64,000 nucleotides of DNA from Plantactinospora sp039889035 (GTDB taxonomy: Bacteria; Actinomycetota; Actinomycetes; Mycobacteriales; Micromonosporaceae): positions 62,001 to 126,000 of the forward strand of contig JBDQQY010000018.1 in assembly GCA_039889035.1 (NCBI GenBank). Reading direction: 5' to 3'. This document shows positions 15,404-24,359 of this stretch, one piece after another. The translations under genes were made by a program, and so were the position numbers. Numbering within the stretch: position 1 is the first letter of the stretch; each line of letters begins with the position of its first letter. The notes under the pieces were generated by a model that was not told the DNA's origin, made no database searches, and worked only from the letters and a program-made list of their open reading frames with translations.

Positions 15404-16669
15404 TCAGCCCGCCTGGTCGGAAGCGGCCAGTTGCCTCACCACCTCGTCGACGGTGATCGAGCCGCTGAGCAGTTGCTGGGAGAGCCGACCCATCAGGTCC
15501 AGCGTCTTCGAGGAGAGCGCCACGTGCAGGGCGGGCTTGCCGCCTTTGATCTCGGAGACGATCGTGGCGACGGCCGGGCCACCCTGCGACACGTCGATCG
15601 TGGTGTCGGCGGCGATCGCACCGGCCTCGGCGTAGAAGGCCTTCAGCGCGTCGGTCGAGGTCAGCGCCCGCACCAGGTCGGCGGCCACCTTCGGGTCCTT
15701 CGTCCACCGGGCGACCCCGTAGCCGATGCCGCCGTCGTAGGGCAGGCTCGGGGTGGTCCCGGCGGTGACGGTCGGGGCGTCCATGACGCCGAGTTTGTCG
15801 GCCGTCAGGAACTCGTTGAAGTCCTTCCAGTGCCCCACGTCCGACATCAGCCCGATGACGTGGGCGGCCTTACCGGACTGGAAGAGCGCGAAGGAGTCGT
15901 TGAACATCGCGGTCGAGTTGGCCCCGTCGTTGTTCAGACCCGCGTCGCCGGCCTCCTTCCAGAGCTGGAAGACCCGCTTGACGTTGGGCGAGGTCCAGTC
16001 GCGCTTGCCGGCGATCCAGTTGTCGTACTCCTGCGCGGTGAGGATGCCCGACGCCAGGCCCGAGAGCCAGAACTGGATCCCGACACCCTCCTTGTTGCCG
16101 AGGGCGAAGCACTTGGCGCCGACCTTGGCGATGGCGGAGCAGTCGGCGACGAACTCGCTCCACGTGGTCGGCGGGCCCGCCGGATCGAGCCCGGCCTTCT
16201 CGTAGAGCGCCTTGTTGTAGTAGATGGGGTGGCCCTGCAGGGTCACCGGGCCGGCGTAGATCCTGCCTTCCTTGGTGAACGCGTCCCAGCCGGCCAGCCG
16301 CTGCTTGTCCTCGGCCACGTACTCGTCCAGCGGCACCAGCGCGTCCACCCGGTCACGGATCTGACCGCCTCCGTTGAACAGGATGACGTCCGGGCCCTTG
16401 CCGGACTGGATCGCCGCACCGAGCAGCGTGTAGTACTGGTCGAAGGGCTGGGCGACGAACTCGACCGTCACGTCCGGATGCTTCTTCGCGAAGTCCGCCT
16501 TCGCCTTCTCGATATAGGGTGCGGCAGAAGCCTCGCCAGACTTCCAGTCCCACACCACCAGCTTGCCCTCCGAACCGCCCTGCGACGAGTCCGACCCTGT
16601 GGCACTTCCACAGCCGGCCAGCGCCAGTCCCACAACGAGGACGGCCGGCCATATTGCTCGCTGTTTCAT
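15404..16669 (-). CDS. Carbohydrate ABC transporter substrate-binding lipoprotein
   Basis: 421 residues from ATG 16669. A GTG three codons earlier abuts the AAGG ribosome site, so ATG (AAAGGG eight bases away) is preferred. Lipobox LAGC near residue 19, then VVWDWKSGEASAAPYIEKAK typical of extracellular solute-binding family 1. First gene of the sugar-acid operon, with a TTGACG-N17-TTACGT promoter and candidate GntR operators immediately upstream. Confidence 0.9.
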   Translation of the reverse strand: MKQRAIWPAVLVVGLALAGCGSATGSDSSQGGSEGKLVVWDWKSGEASAAPYIEKAKADFAKKHPDVTVEFVAQPFDQYYTLLGAAIQSGKGPDVILFNGGGQIRDRVDALVPLDEYVAEDKQRLAGWDAFTKEGRIYAGPVTLQGHPIYYNKALYEKAGLDPAGPPTTWSEFVADCSAIAKVGAKCFALGNKEGVGIQFWLSGLASGILTAQEYDNWIAGKRDWTSPNVKRVFQLWKEAGDAGLNNDGANSTAMFNDSFALFQSGKAAHVIGLMSDVGHWKDFNEFLTADKLGVMDAPTVTAGTTPSLPYDGGIGYGVARWTKDPKVAADLVRALTSTDALKAFYAEAGAIAADTTIDVSQGGPAVATIVSEIKGGKPALHVALSSKTLDLMGRLSQQLLSGSITVDEVVRQLAASDQAG

Positions 16670-16719
16670 CGTTGTCACCCTTTGAATGAGGGGTGGCCGG
16701 CGAACCGACCGTCAGGCGT

Positions 16720-16763
16720 CATCATTACGCGGAAACGTAACTCGTATGATGTCTGCCCGTCAA
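16720..16763 (-). promoter_or_regulatory. Operon promoter with candidate GntR operators
   Basis: On the minus strand TTGACG (16763-16758) and TTACGT (16740-16735) are 17 bp apart. The -10 box is the right end of a perfect inverted repeat TTACG-N6-CGTAA (16725-16740), nested inside a larger imperfect repeat CATCATTACG / CGTATGATG (16720-16751). These lie between the divergent gntR and binding-protein genes, the usual place for autoregulated GntR sites. Confidence 0.55.
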
Positions 16764-16826
16764 CGGTCGGCCGTACACTGACCACGGACACCGGGCTACC
16801 AGCGCGGTGAGCCACCCGGAGGGGAC

Positions 16827-17597
16827 ATGACGCGATCGCAGGAGACCGCCTTGAATGCTGCAGCGCCCCCGGCCTGGACGCGACGACCGACCAACCTCGC
16901 CCGGGCCGTCACTGCCGAGCTGGTGGAGCGCATCGTCCGCGGGACGCACCCGTCCGGGACGTCGCTCCCGCCCGAGCCGGTGCTCTGCGAGACCTTCTCC
17001 GTGAGCCGGACCGTCGTCCGGGAAGCGGTGAAGATCCTTCAGGAGAAGGGGCTGGTACAGGTCCGCCAGGGCGCCGGCACCATGGTCACCCCGCCGTCGT
17101 CGTGGGACATGCTCGACGAACTCGTCCTCGCGGCCACCATCGCCGAGGACGACAGCCTCGCCATCCTCGACGACCTCGTCGTCACCCGGCGGGTACTCGA
17201 GTCCGACATGGCGAACGTCGCCGCCCGGCTGGCGGACCAGGAGACCATCGAGCGGTTACGCGGCCAGGTGAAGCGGATGGACGAACTCGTCGACGACCAC
17301 GTCACCTACCACGAACATGATCGCGCCTTCCACGACACGATCATGCAGGCGTCCGGCAACCGCATCGCCCGTGGTGTCGTACGCGCACTGGAGAGTCAGG
17401 TCGTCAACACCTCCCGGTACATGGGCCGGACCGAACGTTCGCTGTGCGTAGCGTCCAACCGCGGGCACCGGCGCATCTACGAACGCATCGCCGCCCACGA
17501 CCCGGACGGCGCCGCCGAGGCGATGTTCACCCACATCACCGAGGCCTGGCTCGTCCGCCGCAACGGAACCGGCAGCCCCAGCCGTCTCCAGCGGTGA
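16827..17597 (+). CDS. GntR-family (FadR subfamily, FCD domain) transcriptional regulator
   Basis: 256 residues. Winged helix-turn-helix about residues 23-90 (LPPEPVLCETFSVSRTVVREAVKILQEKGLVQVRQGAGTMV), then the helical FCD ligand domain with metal-binding histidines/aspartate (HEHDRAFHDTI, later HRRIYERIAAHD). GGAGG stands four bases before the ATG. It is divergent from the sugar-acid operon and most likely represses it until a sugar acid binds the FCD domain, as in other FadR-type regulators of uronate/galactonate genes. Confidence 0.9.
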   Translation: MTRSQETALNAAAPPAWTRRPTNLARAVTAELVERIVRGTHPSGTSLPPEPVLCETFSVSRTVVREAVKILQEKGLVQVRQGAGTMVTPPSSWDMLDELVLAATIAEDDSLAILDDLVVTRRVLESDMANVAARLADQETIERLRGQVKRMDELVDDHVTYHEHDRAFHDTIMQASGNRIARGVVRALESQVVNTSRYMGRTERSLCVASNRGHRRIYERIAAHDPDGAAEAMFTHITEAWLVRRNGTGSPSRLQR

Positions 17598-17628
17598 ACT
17601 ACCGCCGGACGGACGGGCTCCCGGTCCG

Positions 17629-17650
17629 CAGCGGGTGCCGGCACCCCTGC
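17629..17650. terminator. Candidate terminator between convergent gntR and esterase genes
   Basis: The perfect palindrome GGGTGCCGGCACCC (17633-17646), flanked by GCAG/CTGC-like arms, can form a compact hairpin in the 90-bp gap between the two converging genes. Confidence 0.4.
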
Positions 17651-17687
17651 TCACCACGAGCCCGCCCGTCAGGTCCTCCGGTCCGTC

Positions 17688-19070
17688 TCAGGAGAACTGC
17701 ACGAAGAACCGCCAGATCTCGCCCTTGGTCCAGGTGGTGACGCCGCTCTCGGCGTAGGTCCCGTCCACCGGACCAGGCATGTGTCCGTTGTCGAACGCGG
17801 CCCACTGCACGGGGTAGCCGGACCGGCATCCCGAGTAGGTGGTGGTGACGTGCGTCCGACTGCCCGCCCCCGGCTCCGGCGGACTCTGGGCGGTGCAACC
17901 GTTGTTCCGGACGAACGTGTCCCGCAGCGACCGCCCCTGTGAGATGTTGAGGACGTTGTCCGAGATGCCGTGCAGCCCGAAGTACGCGATCGGCTGGGTA
18001 CCGCCGCTACACCCGCTGATCTGCGCTCCGGCGATGACCGCGACGGCCCGGAACACGTTCGCCCGGGCGCAGGCGAGGGCGTAGCTCATGCCGCCGCCCC
18101 AGCTGAAGCCGAGGGCGAAGCGCTGCCTCGGGTTGACGCAGAGGTCCCCCTCGATTCGCTGGATCATGTCGTCGACGAATGTCACGTCCTCGCCGCCGGC
18201 ATTGCCCCAACCGTTGCCCAGCCCCTGGGGCGCGACCAGGATCGCGCTGTTGTTCGACTGTTCCTGCTGGCCGTAGTAGGACCAGGCGGCCCCACTGGTG
18301 CCGCCCGAGGAGATGTCCTGCATGGTGCCGCCCCGCCAGTGGAATGCGAAGATCAGCCGGTAGGGGTTGCTGTTGTTGTAGTTTGCCGGCATCCGCAGGA
18401 TGAAGGAACGGCTCTTGCCGTTGCTCTGGATCGTGTGCGTGCCGCTCGACAGCGTCGGGGCCTTGCCGCAGCCGGTGCCACCCTGCGGTGGCTCGCCGCC
18501 GTCGACGCGGGCGAGCTGCCACTGCTGGTTCGTGCCGTTCCAGTCGGAGTACTGCACGACGTTCCCGCCGTCCGCCGAGGATGCGCCCTGCACCTCGACG
18601 ACCTTGCCGCTGTGCCGGCTGATCAACCGTACGTGCCCCCCGTCGGAGTCGGCCAGCCGGAACTGCTGGTTCGTCGCGTTGAGGTCGGACCACTGCACGA
18701 TCGCACCGCCGTCGGCGGTCGACCAGTTGTGCACGTCGAGGACCTTGCCGGAGTGCCGGGACTTCAGCCGGTAGTAGCCGCCGCCCGAGTCCACGAACTG
18801 CCACTGCTGGTTCGCGCCGTTGTTCCGCGTCCACTGGCTGATCCGCGCGCCGTCGTTGGTGGCCGAGGCGTACAGGTCCAATGCCTTGCCGCTGTTCCGG
18901 TTCACCAGGACGTACCAGGCGTTGGTGTCCACGGTCGCCGCCGACGCGGGCGCGGCGCTCACCCCGACGAGCGTCCCGGCCGCGACGACCGCCGCCGCCG
19001 CGACGGCCAGCCCTGACCGCCAGCGATGTCTCTGTGCAGAGGCGGGACGAGCCTCACCGGTGGCCTTCAT
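17688..19070 (-). CDS. Secreted CE1 esterase (feruloyl/acetylxylan type) with N-terminal CBM13
   Basis: 460 residues from ATG 19070 (AAGGAG six bases upstream). A signal peptide ends APASA-AT near 45. Residues about 46-190 are a ricin-type beta-trefoil with three repeated QW-containing blocks. After a short Gly/Pro linker comes a PHB-depolymerase/CE1 alpha/beta hydrolase (TGCGKAPTLSSGTHTIQ start) with nucleophile in GFSWGGG and late His in DNGHMPG. Likely removes feruloyl or acetyl esters from arabinoxylan. The promoter contains a LacI-type operator shared with other hydrolases in the window. The CE1 domain is a paralogue of the one at 52820. Confidence 0.87.
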   Translation of the reverse strand: MKATGEARPASAQRHRWRSGLAVAAAAVVAAGTLVGVSAAPASAATVDTNAWYVLVNRNSGKALDLYASATNDGARISQWTRNNGANQQWQFVDSGGGYYRLKSRHSGKVLDVHNWSTADGGAIVQWSDLNATNQQFRLADSDGGHVRLISRHSGKVVEVQGASSADGGNVVQYSDWNGTNQQWQLARVDGGEPPQGGTGCGKAPTLSSGTHTIQSNGKSRSFILRMPANYNNSNPYRLIFAFHWRGGTMQDISSGGTSGAAWSYYGQQEQSNNSAILVAPQGLGNGWGNAGGEDVTFVDDMIQRIEGDLCVNPRQRFALGFSWGGGMSYALACARANVFRAVAVIAGAQISGCSGGTQPIAYFGLHGISDNVLNISQGRSLRDTFVRNNGCTAQSPPEPGAGSRTHVTTTYSGCRSGYPVQWAAFDNGHMPGPVDGTYAESGVTTWTKGEIWRFFVQFS

Positions 19071-19295
19071 GATCTGCTCCTTCGGTCGGGGTCGCACGCG
19101 AGCAGAACGGACGCGTGCGCCCGGCGTGTGCCGTCGTCCGGTGGTGGCGTCGGCATGCTGAATGATCCGGGGTGGCAACGCGGCCATCGCCGCCGAACGT
19201 CCAGCCGCGCCATCAGCCGGCGATCGTGACGAGTCCGCGCGAGTCGCGGCGGTGCGTCGTCAGGGCTCCCGGCAGCCAGCTGACCCGCGACTGAA

Positions 19296-19324
19296 AAGTT
19301 AGCGCTCACATCGTCATACGTCAA
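19296..19324 (-). promoter_or_regulatory. Esterase promoter with LacI-type operator (site 1 of 5)
   Basis: Minus strand: TTGACG (19324-19319), 17-bp spacer, TAACTT (19301-19296). The spacer and -10 contain AAGTTAGCGCTCACAT (plus-strand reading, 19296-19311), one mismatch from the consensus ATGTTANCGCTCACAT found at four other hydrolase promoters here. Binding would block RNA polymerase directly. The implied leader is about 220 bases. Confidence 0.7.
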
Positions 19325-19607
19325 ACGACTCATGTCAATCCATGGCACGCCGCTCTGACCGCTGTGCCGGTCGGCTGCCGCAACGCGGCCACCCGGATGA
19401 CCGGGGCAGTCGCGTGGCACCACCGACGGCGGCGTGGAGGTCGGCCGCCAAATTGATGTGACGGACGAGCCCGTCAAGCACCCCGGCCCCCGCAGGGAGG
19501 AACCGCTCGATGCGCGGCAGGAGGAGGTCAACGACGCCGCCACCGGCAACGTCACGCTGTACCTGTCGCCCCCCGGGCACACGTCCGCGGCACCGGTGAC
19601 CGCGCCA
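19325..19607. other. Intergenic region without a recognised gene
   Basis: 283 bp between the esterase promoter and the end of the dehydrogenase gene. A minus-strand frame (19335-19580) has a protein-like patch (GVVDLLLPRIERFLPAGAG) but no start signal and no family I recognise; it may be a gene remnant or chance. Nothing else is visible. Confidence 0.4.
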
Positions 19608-21149
19608 TCACTCGCGTTGCCGTGCCGGGCCCGCAGGGTTGGCTGGTTCGAGCCTTCCGTCGACTCGTCTCGGGATCTCGCGGAAGCCGTCCCTGAGTTC
19701 CTCGGGCAGGATCCAGTCCGGGGCGTCCTGCCAGGCCAGCGGGCGCAGGAATCGGCGGGTCGAGGTCGCGCCGACCGACGTGTGCAGAGAGTTGGTCGAT
19801 GGCCAGGGGCCGCCGTGGTGCTGAGCCCACGAGACGCGGACCCCGGTCGGATAGCCGTCGAAGACGATCCGACCCGCGCGTGCGGCGAACTGGTCGGCCA
19901 GTCGCCGCACGGCTGCCCTGTCGTCGTGCGTTCCCGAATGGATCGACCCGGTGAGCGAGGGCGGTACGGCCGCGAGGGCGCCATCGAGGGCGGCGACCTC
20001 GCCGTAGCGGACCACGACCATGAGCGGGCCGAAGCACTCGTCGGCGATCTCGGCGGACAACCGGGAGATGTCAATCTCCAGGAGAGCCGGCGCTACCGTG
20101 AAGCCCGCCGCTGACGCGACATCAGGTCGCGCCGAGACCCGGACGCCCGCCCGCTCCAGCTTCGCTTCCGCTTCGAGGAAAGCGTCGCGGATCCGCTCGT
20201 TCAGCAGGACCGTTCCGCCGGCCGTGGCGACCCGGTCCCGGAGCGCTTCGACGAGATCGTCGCCAGCCTGGTCGGACGGGATGAACGCCAGCCCGGGCTT
20301 GGTGCAGAGCTGGCCAGCCGATCCGGTGAAGGAGGCGAAGAGCCCTTCGGCGATCTGCCTGGCACGCTCGGCGGCCGCCGCCGGCAGGACGACGATCGGG
20401 TTCACACTGCTGAGTTCGCCGTAGAAGGGGATGGGGTACGGGCGCTCGTCGATGGCCGCCTGGATGGCTCGGGCCGCACCGATGGAGCCCGTCAGCGCGG
20501 CGGCGCGGACGGCAGGGTGACGTACCAGCGCCAGGCCCGCATCCTGTCCGTGCACGATCGCGACCACCCCGTCGGGGCCGCCTAGCCGGCGAACGGCCGC
20601 TGCGATCGCATCCCGGGATGTCTGGGACGTCAGCGGATGGGACGGGTGGGCCTTCACGATGACCGGACAGCCGGCGGCGAGCGCCGAAGCGGTGTCGCCA
20701 CCGGCGACCGAGAAGGCGAACGGGAAGTTGCTCGCCCCGAAGACGGCGACCGGCCCCAGCGGCACGAGCATGCGCCGCACGTCCGGAGCCGGTCCGAGCG
20801 GTGTCTCGGCGGCGTGGTCGATCGCGGCTTCGACGTACCCGCCGTCACGCAGTACGTCGCCGAACATCCGGAACTGGATGATCGCCCGGGTGAGTTCGAA
20901 GTCGAGCCGCGCGTGACCCAGGCCGGTCTCGGCTTCGGCGGTGGCGACCAGGTCCGCGCGGTGGGACTCGAGCGACGCGGCGATCTCGTCGAGCATACCG
21001 GCGCGACCGAGCCGTCCGAGGCCGCAGAGCCATTCCGTCGCCCCGGACGCGTGGGCGACGGCCGACTCCAGCTCCGGACCGCTGGTCTCGCTGAGGCCGG
21101 TCTCGCGGCGCCGACCGTCCCTCGGGTCGACCGTGACGACGACGTTCAC
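19608..21149 (-). CDS. Alpha-ketoglutarate semialdehyde dehydrogenase (ALDH superfamily)
   Basis: 513 residues. ALDH motifs: FGASNFPFAFSVAGGDTASA, KAHPSHPLTS, the glutamate in FYGELSSVNP and the catalytic Cys in GSAGQLCTKPG. These variants, notably FGASNFPFAF and ELSSVNP, are characteristic of 2,5-dioxovalerate/KGSA dehydrogenases. It would oxidise 2-oxoglutarate semialdehyde to 2-oxoglutarate, the last step of non-phosphorylative pentose or hexarate catabolism. GTG start overlapping the TGA of the FAH-family gene (GTGA); last gene of the IclR-linked operon. Confidence 0.9.
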   Translation of the reverse strand: MNVVVTVDPRDGRRRETGLSETSGPELESAVAHASGATEWLCGLGRLGRAGMLDEIAASLESHRADLVATAEAETGLGHARLDFELTRAIIQFRMFGDVLRDGGYVEAAIDHAAETPLGPAPDVRRMLVPLGPVAVFGASNFPFAFSVAGGDTASALAAGCPVIVKAHPSHPLTSQTSRDAIAAAVRRLGGPDGVVAIVHGQDAGLALVRHPAVRAAALTGSIGAARAIQAAIDERPYPIPFYGELSSVNPIVVLPAAAAERARQIAEGLFASFTGSAGQLCTKPGLAFIPSDQAGDDLVEALRDRVATAGGTVLLNERIRDAFLEAEAKLERAGVRVSARPDVASAAGFTVAPALLEIDISRLSAEIADECFGPLMVVVRYGEVAALDGALAAVPPSLTGSIHSGTHDDRAAVRRLADQFAARAGRIVFDGYPTGVRVSWAQHHGGPWPSTNSLHTSVGATSTRRFLRPLAWQDAPDWILPEELRDGFREIPRRVDGRLEPANPAGPARQRE

Positions 21150-22342
21150 AACAATCCTCTCCTGGCCAGATTTCCCATGAGATCGCGGACCCCGAAGTCC
21201 CAGGGTTCGCAGTCCTCCGCGTGCCGGACGCGGTTGACCAGGGTGCCGAGTGCCGCCGAACCTATCCGGACGATGTCGTCGACCTTGTGCGTGAACCCGT
21301 CGCCGGCGCGGTCCCGGTCCTGGGTGGGGGCGAACATGGTGCCGAGCATGAGAACCGCGCCGTCGGGATAGTGGTGGTGCGGGCCGATCAACTGCCGTAC
21401 CAGCGCCTCCGGGTCACGCGACATCCGGGTCATCTCCGAGATCGCCTCGAGGTGGAAGCCGTCCTCGCCGTCGATGTCGAGCCGCACTTCCAGCTCGCGT
21501 ACCCGGTCCAGGTCGAACCGGTCGTCGAACAGCCGGATCAGCGGGCCGAGGGCGCACGAGGCGTTGTTGTCCTTGGCCTTCGGCAGCAGCAGCGCGGAGC
21601 GCCCCTCGACGTCCCGCAGGTTCACGTCGTTGCCGAGGGTCGCCCCCACGATCCGCCCGCTCGACTGCACGACGAGCGCCACCTCGGGCTCGGGATTGTT
21701 CCAGGTCGACGACGCGAGCACCCCGACCGGAACGGCGGTACCCACCGCCGAGAGGATCTGCCCCTTGGTGAAGATCTCGGCATCCGGACCGATCCCCACC
21801 TCCAGGTACTGGCTCCAGATGCCTTCCGCGACGAAGAGGCTCTTCAGCCGCGCCGCCGCCTCGGAGCCCGGCGACAGCCCGTGGAGATCGGCACCGACAC
21901 CGGCGAGCGTCCGCTGCCGGATATCTGCCGCAAGCCCGAGGTCGCCCCGGGCCCGCTCCTCGATGACGCGCTCGATCATCGAGACCGCGAAGGTCACCCC
22001 GGCGGCCTTGAGCGCCTGGAGGTCGACCGGGGCGAGCAGCCAGGGCCGGGCAGGGTCGCGATCCGCAGCGGCCGTGTTGGCGAGCACCTCCGCGAAGTCG
22101 CCGACCCGCCGACCGTCGAGCCCGGAGACCACCGCGGCGGGTTCGGGCAGCTCGCAGATGTCCCGAACAGTTGGAAAATCCGCGCTGACGTCGAAGACGT
22201 CAGCGCCGCGAACGACCACGGGCGACGGCCCTCCGGCGGCGGGATCCCAGATCCGACCGATCAGGACGCTCGCCTCGGCATCCTCCGGCAGCGCGTCGGC
22301 AGCCGTGCCGAACCAGTCGGGCCCGGACGATGGCAGCGTCAC
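21146..22342 (-). CDS. FAH-family 2-keto-3-deoxy-sugar-acid dehydratase (XylX-like)
   Basis: 398 residues from a GTG at 22342 that overlaps the stop of the enolase-superfamily gene (GTGA). The C-terminal half is a fumarylacetoacetate-hydrolase fold (metal-site region NNPEPEVALVV, then GNDVNLRDVEGRSALLLPKAKDNNASCALGP). The long N-terminal half is typical of 2-keto-3-deoxy-D-xylonate/L-arabinonate dehydratases of the XylX type and not of the shorter FAH hydrolases. It would convert the 2-keto-3-deoxypentonate to 2-oxoglutarate semialdehyde for the dehydrogenase encoded next. Confidence 0.85.
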   Translation of the reverse strand: MTLPSSGPDWFGTAADALPEDAEASVLIGRIWDPAAGGPSPVVVRGADVFDVSADFPTVRDICELPEPAAVVSGLDGRRVGDFAEVLANTAAADRDPARPWLLAPVDLQALKAAGVTFAVSMIERVIEERARGDLGLAADIRQRTLAGVGADLHGLSPGSEAAARLKSLFVAEGIWSQYLEVGIGPDAEIFTKGQILSAVGTAVPVGVLASSTWNNPEPEVALVVQSSGRIVGATLGNDVNLRDVEGRSALLLPKAKDNNASCALGPLIRLFDDRFDLDRVRELEVRLDIDGEDGFHLEAISEMTRMSRDPEALVRQLIGPHHHYPDGAVLMLGTMFAPTQDRDRAGDGFTHKVDDIVRIGSAALGTLVNRVRHAEDCEPWDFGVRDLMGNLARRGLL

Positions 22343-23520
22343 AGGGCATCTCCCAGGTTGAAGAAGGAGCGCTCGTCTCCGGGACGGATGTCGTAGACGG
22401 CGTCCCGGAACATGCGCATGGGGTGCGGCGTGAAGGGATGCCGCGCGATCGCCTCGAGATCGAGTTCGATGCCGAGCCCGATCCCGGTCGGGATGAGGAC
22501 GTCGCCCTCTGCCGTCAGCACGAGTCGTTCGTTGGTGATCTCGGGACGCCACGGCACGTCGGTCGCCATGATTTCCAGGTACCGGAAGTTGGGCAGGGTC
22601 GCGCCGAGTTGCAGCGTCGCGGCCGTACTCAGCGGGCCGCTGGGATTGTGCGGCGCGAACCCGACGTAGCTGGTCGCGGCGAGCGTCGAGATGAAGGCAA
22701 GTTCCGCTATTCCGCCGGCGTGGGTCACGTCGGGCTGGACGAAGTCGACCGCCTGACGGGCGAGCGCCGGTGCGAAGCCCTGCCGGCCGAACCATCTCTC
22801 CCCGGCGGCGATCGGCACCGGCGACGCGCGACGGATGTCGACGAGGGCGTCGATGTTGTCCGGTGGGCACGGCTCCTCGAACCACACGGGGTCGAACTGC
22901 GCGATCTCCCCGGCGATCCTGATTGCGTGCCGTACGTCGAACCGGCCGTGCCCCTCGATGAACAGCTCGACGTCCCGCCCGACGGCGGAGCGGACGGCGT
23001 CGATCTGCGCGAGCACGCGGTCCAGTTGCCGGGACGTGATCGTGAGGTCGTAGTTCTCGAACGGATCCCATTTGAGGCCGCGGAAGCCGCTCTCGACGGT
23101 CCGGCGCGCGGCGGCCGCGTAGTCCTCGGGCGTGACGGCTCCGGAGAACCAGCCGTTCGCGTAGGCACGTACCCGGTCCCGGGTGGCGCCGCCGAGCAGC
23201 CGGGAGACCGGGACACCGAGTTCCCGGGCCGAGATGTCCCACAGCGCCATCTCGAGCGAACTCAGCGCGGTCATGATGACCGGACCGCCCCGCCAGTACC
23301 AGTCCCGGGTCAGCTCGTAGAGGGTGCCCGAGATGCGGGTCGGATCGAGCCCCAGCACGGCCTCGGCGAGTTCGGCGACCGCTCCCTGGACCGCGCGCTC
23401 CTTGCCCTCCAACGTCGCCTCGCCGAGCCCGATGATCCCCTCGTCCGTCGCGACACGGACGATCACGAGATTGGTGCGGTAGAAGTCGACGACGAGCGCG
23501 TCGACTGAGGTGATCTTCAT
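22339..23520 (-). CDS. Enolase-superfamily sugar-acid dehydratase (galactonate dehydratase-like)
   Basis: 393 residues from ATG 23520; a TTG four codons upstream is possible, but its ribosome site would abut it. Residues: K150/D152 in GLKWDPF, E189 and H191 in FIEGHGRF, E215/E216 in WFEEPCPPDN, E241 in GERW and H291 in FAPHNPSGP. The HGR motif with APHNPSGP places it with D-galactonate/D-mannonate/pentonate dehydratases. Feeds the FAH-family enzyme encoded downstream. The first metal ligand is Glu instead of the usual Asp, so specificity cannot be assigned. Confidence 0.87.
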   Translation of the reverse strand: MKITSVDALVVDFYRTNLVIVRVATDEGIIGLGEATLEGKERAVQGAVAELAEAVLGLDPTRISGTLYELTRDWYWRGGPVIMTALSSLEMALWDISARELGVPVSRLLGGATRDRVRAYANGWFSGAVTPEDYAAAARRTVESGFRGLKWDPFENYDLTITSRQLDRVLAQIDAVRSAVGRDVELFIEGHGRFDVRHAIRIAGEIAQFDPVWFEEPCPPDNIDALVDIRRASPVPIAAGERWFGRQGFAPALARQAVDFVQPDVTHAGGIAELAFISTLAATSYVGFAPHNPSGPLSTAATLQLGATLPNFRYLEIMATDVPWRPEITNERLVLTAEGDVLIPTGIGLGIELDLEAIARHPFTPHPMRMFRDAVYDIRPGDERSFFNLGDAL

Positions 23521-23528
23521 GGTGCGCG

Positions 23529-24359
23529 TCAACCCTTCACGGCCCCGGCGGTCATGCCGGCCACCACATACTTTTGCGCGAACAGGTAGAAGGCGACGGC
23601 GGGCAGCGTGAACATGAAGGCGACCGCCATGACCGTCTGGATCGGTGTCCCCAGTTCACCGATGAAGTTGGCGATGCCGACGGACGCCGGCTGCTTCTCC
23701 GGAGTGAAGATGAACGTCACCGCGAAGACGTACTCGTTCCAGGCGTGGAAGAACGAGATGACCGCGGTGGCCGCGATCGAGGGAGCGATCAACGGCACGT
23801 TGACGCGGGTCAGCACGGCGAACGGCCGTGCCCCGTCCACCCGCGCGGCCTCCTCCAGTTCCCGCGGAATTCCGTCGATCGCGCCCTTCAGGATGAGCGC
23901 GACGATCGGCAGGACGAAGGCGACGTTGGCCAGGATGAGGCCGCCGAGGGAGTCGAGCAGGTTGAACCGGCGGAACAGCGAGAACAGCGGCACCACCATG
24001 AGCGCCTCGGGAAGCATCTGGGTGAACAGCAGCACGACGGTGAGGACCGCCTTGCCCCGGAACGAGAACCGCGAGAGCGCGTACCCGAGCGGGATGCCGA
24101 GGCCGATCGACAGGATTGTGGTACCGGCGGCGATCAGCAGGCTGTTGAGCAGCCAACCCGCCACCTTGCCCTCCGCCAGCCCGTCGACGAAGACCCCGAT
24201 CTGGGAGAAGTCGGGAAGGAGTCGGGGACGCTCGGCGAAGAGATCCGCATTGCTGGACAGCGCCGTGACGAGCATCCAGTACAACGGAAAGGCCGCGATA
24301 CCCAGCACGACGAGGACGGCGACGATACGCAGGGTGAGACCGATGCGGAACCGCCTCAT
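23529..24359 (-). CDS. Carbohydrate ABC transporter permease (MalG-like)
   Basis: 276 residues from ATG 24359, overlapping the stop of the partner permease (ATGA). Six membrane segments; the EAA loop reads ELEEAARVDGARPFAVLTRVNVPL. Ends GAVKG. The inner-membrane half of a CUT1 importer lacking its own ATPase gene. Confidence 0.9.
   Translation of the reverse strand: MRRFRIGLTLRIVAVLVVLGIAAFPLYWMLVTALSSNADLFAERPRLLPDFSQIGVFVDGLAEGKVAGWLLNSLLIAAGTTILSIGLGIPLGYALSRFSFRGKAVLTVVLLFTQMLPEALMVVPLFSLFRRFNLLDSLGGLILANVAFVLPIVALILKGAIDGIPRELEEAARVDGARPFAVLTRVNVPLIAPSIAATAVISFFHAWNEYVFAVTFIFTPEKQPASVGIANFIGELGTPIQTVMAVAFMFTLPAVAFYLFAQKYVVAGMTAGAVKG

Noticed and set aside
19335..19580. Protein-like minus-strand frame GVVDLLLPRIERF in the gap after the dehydrogenase
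   Set aside because: No start signal, no family recognised, and the reading could be chance in GC-rich DNA; left as unresolved intergenic sequence.
22343..23242. Extended frame upstream of the FAH-family gene
   Set aside because: It runs through the enolase-superfamily gene in another frame; the GTGA overlap at 22342 gives a family-typical start.
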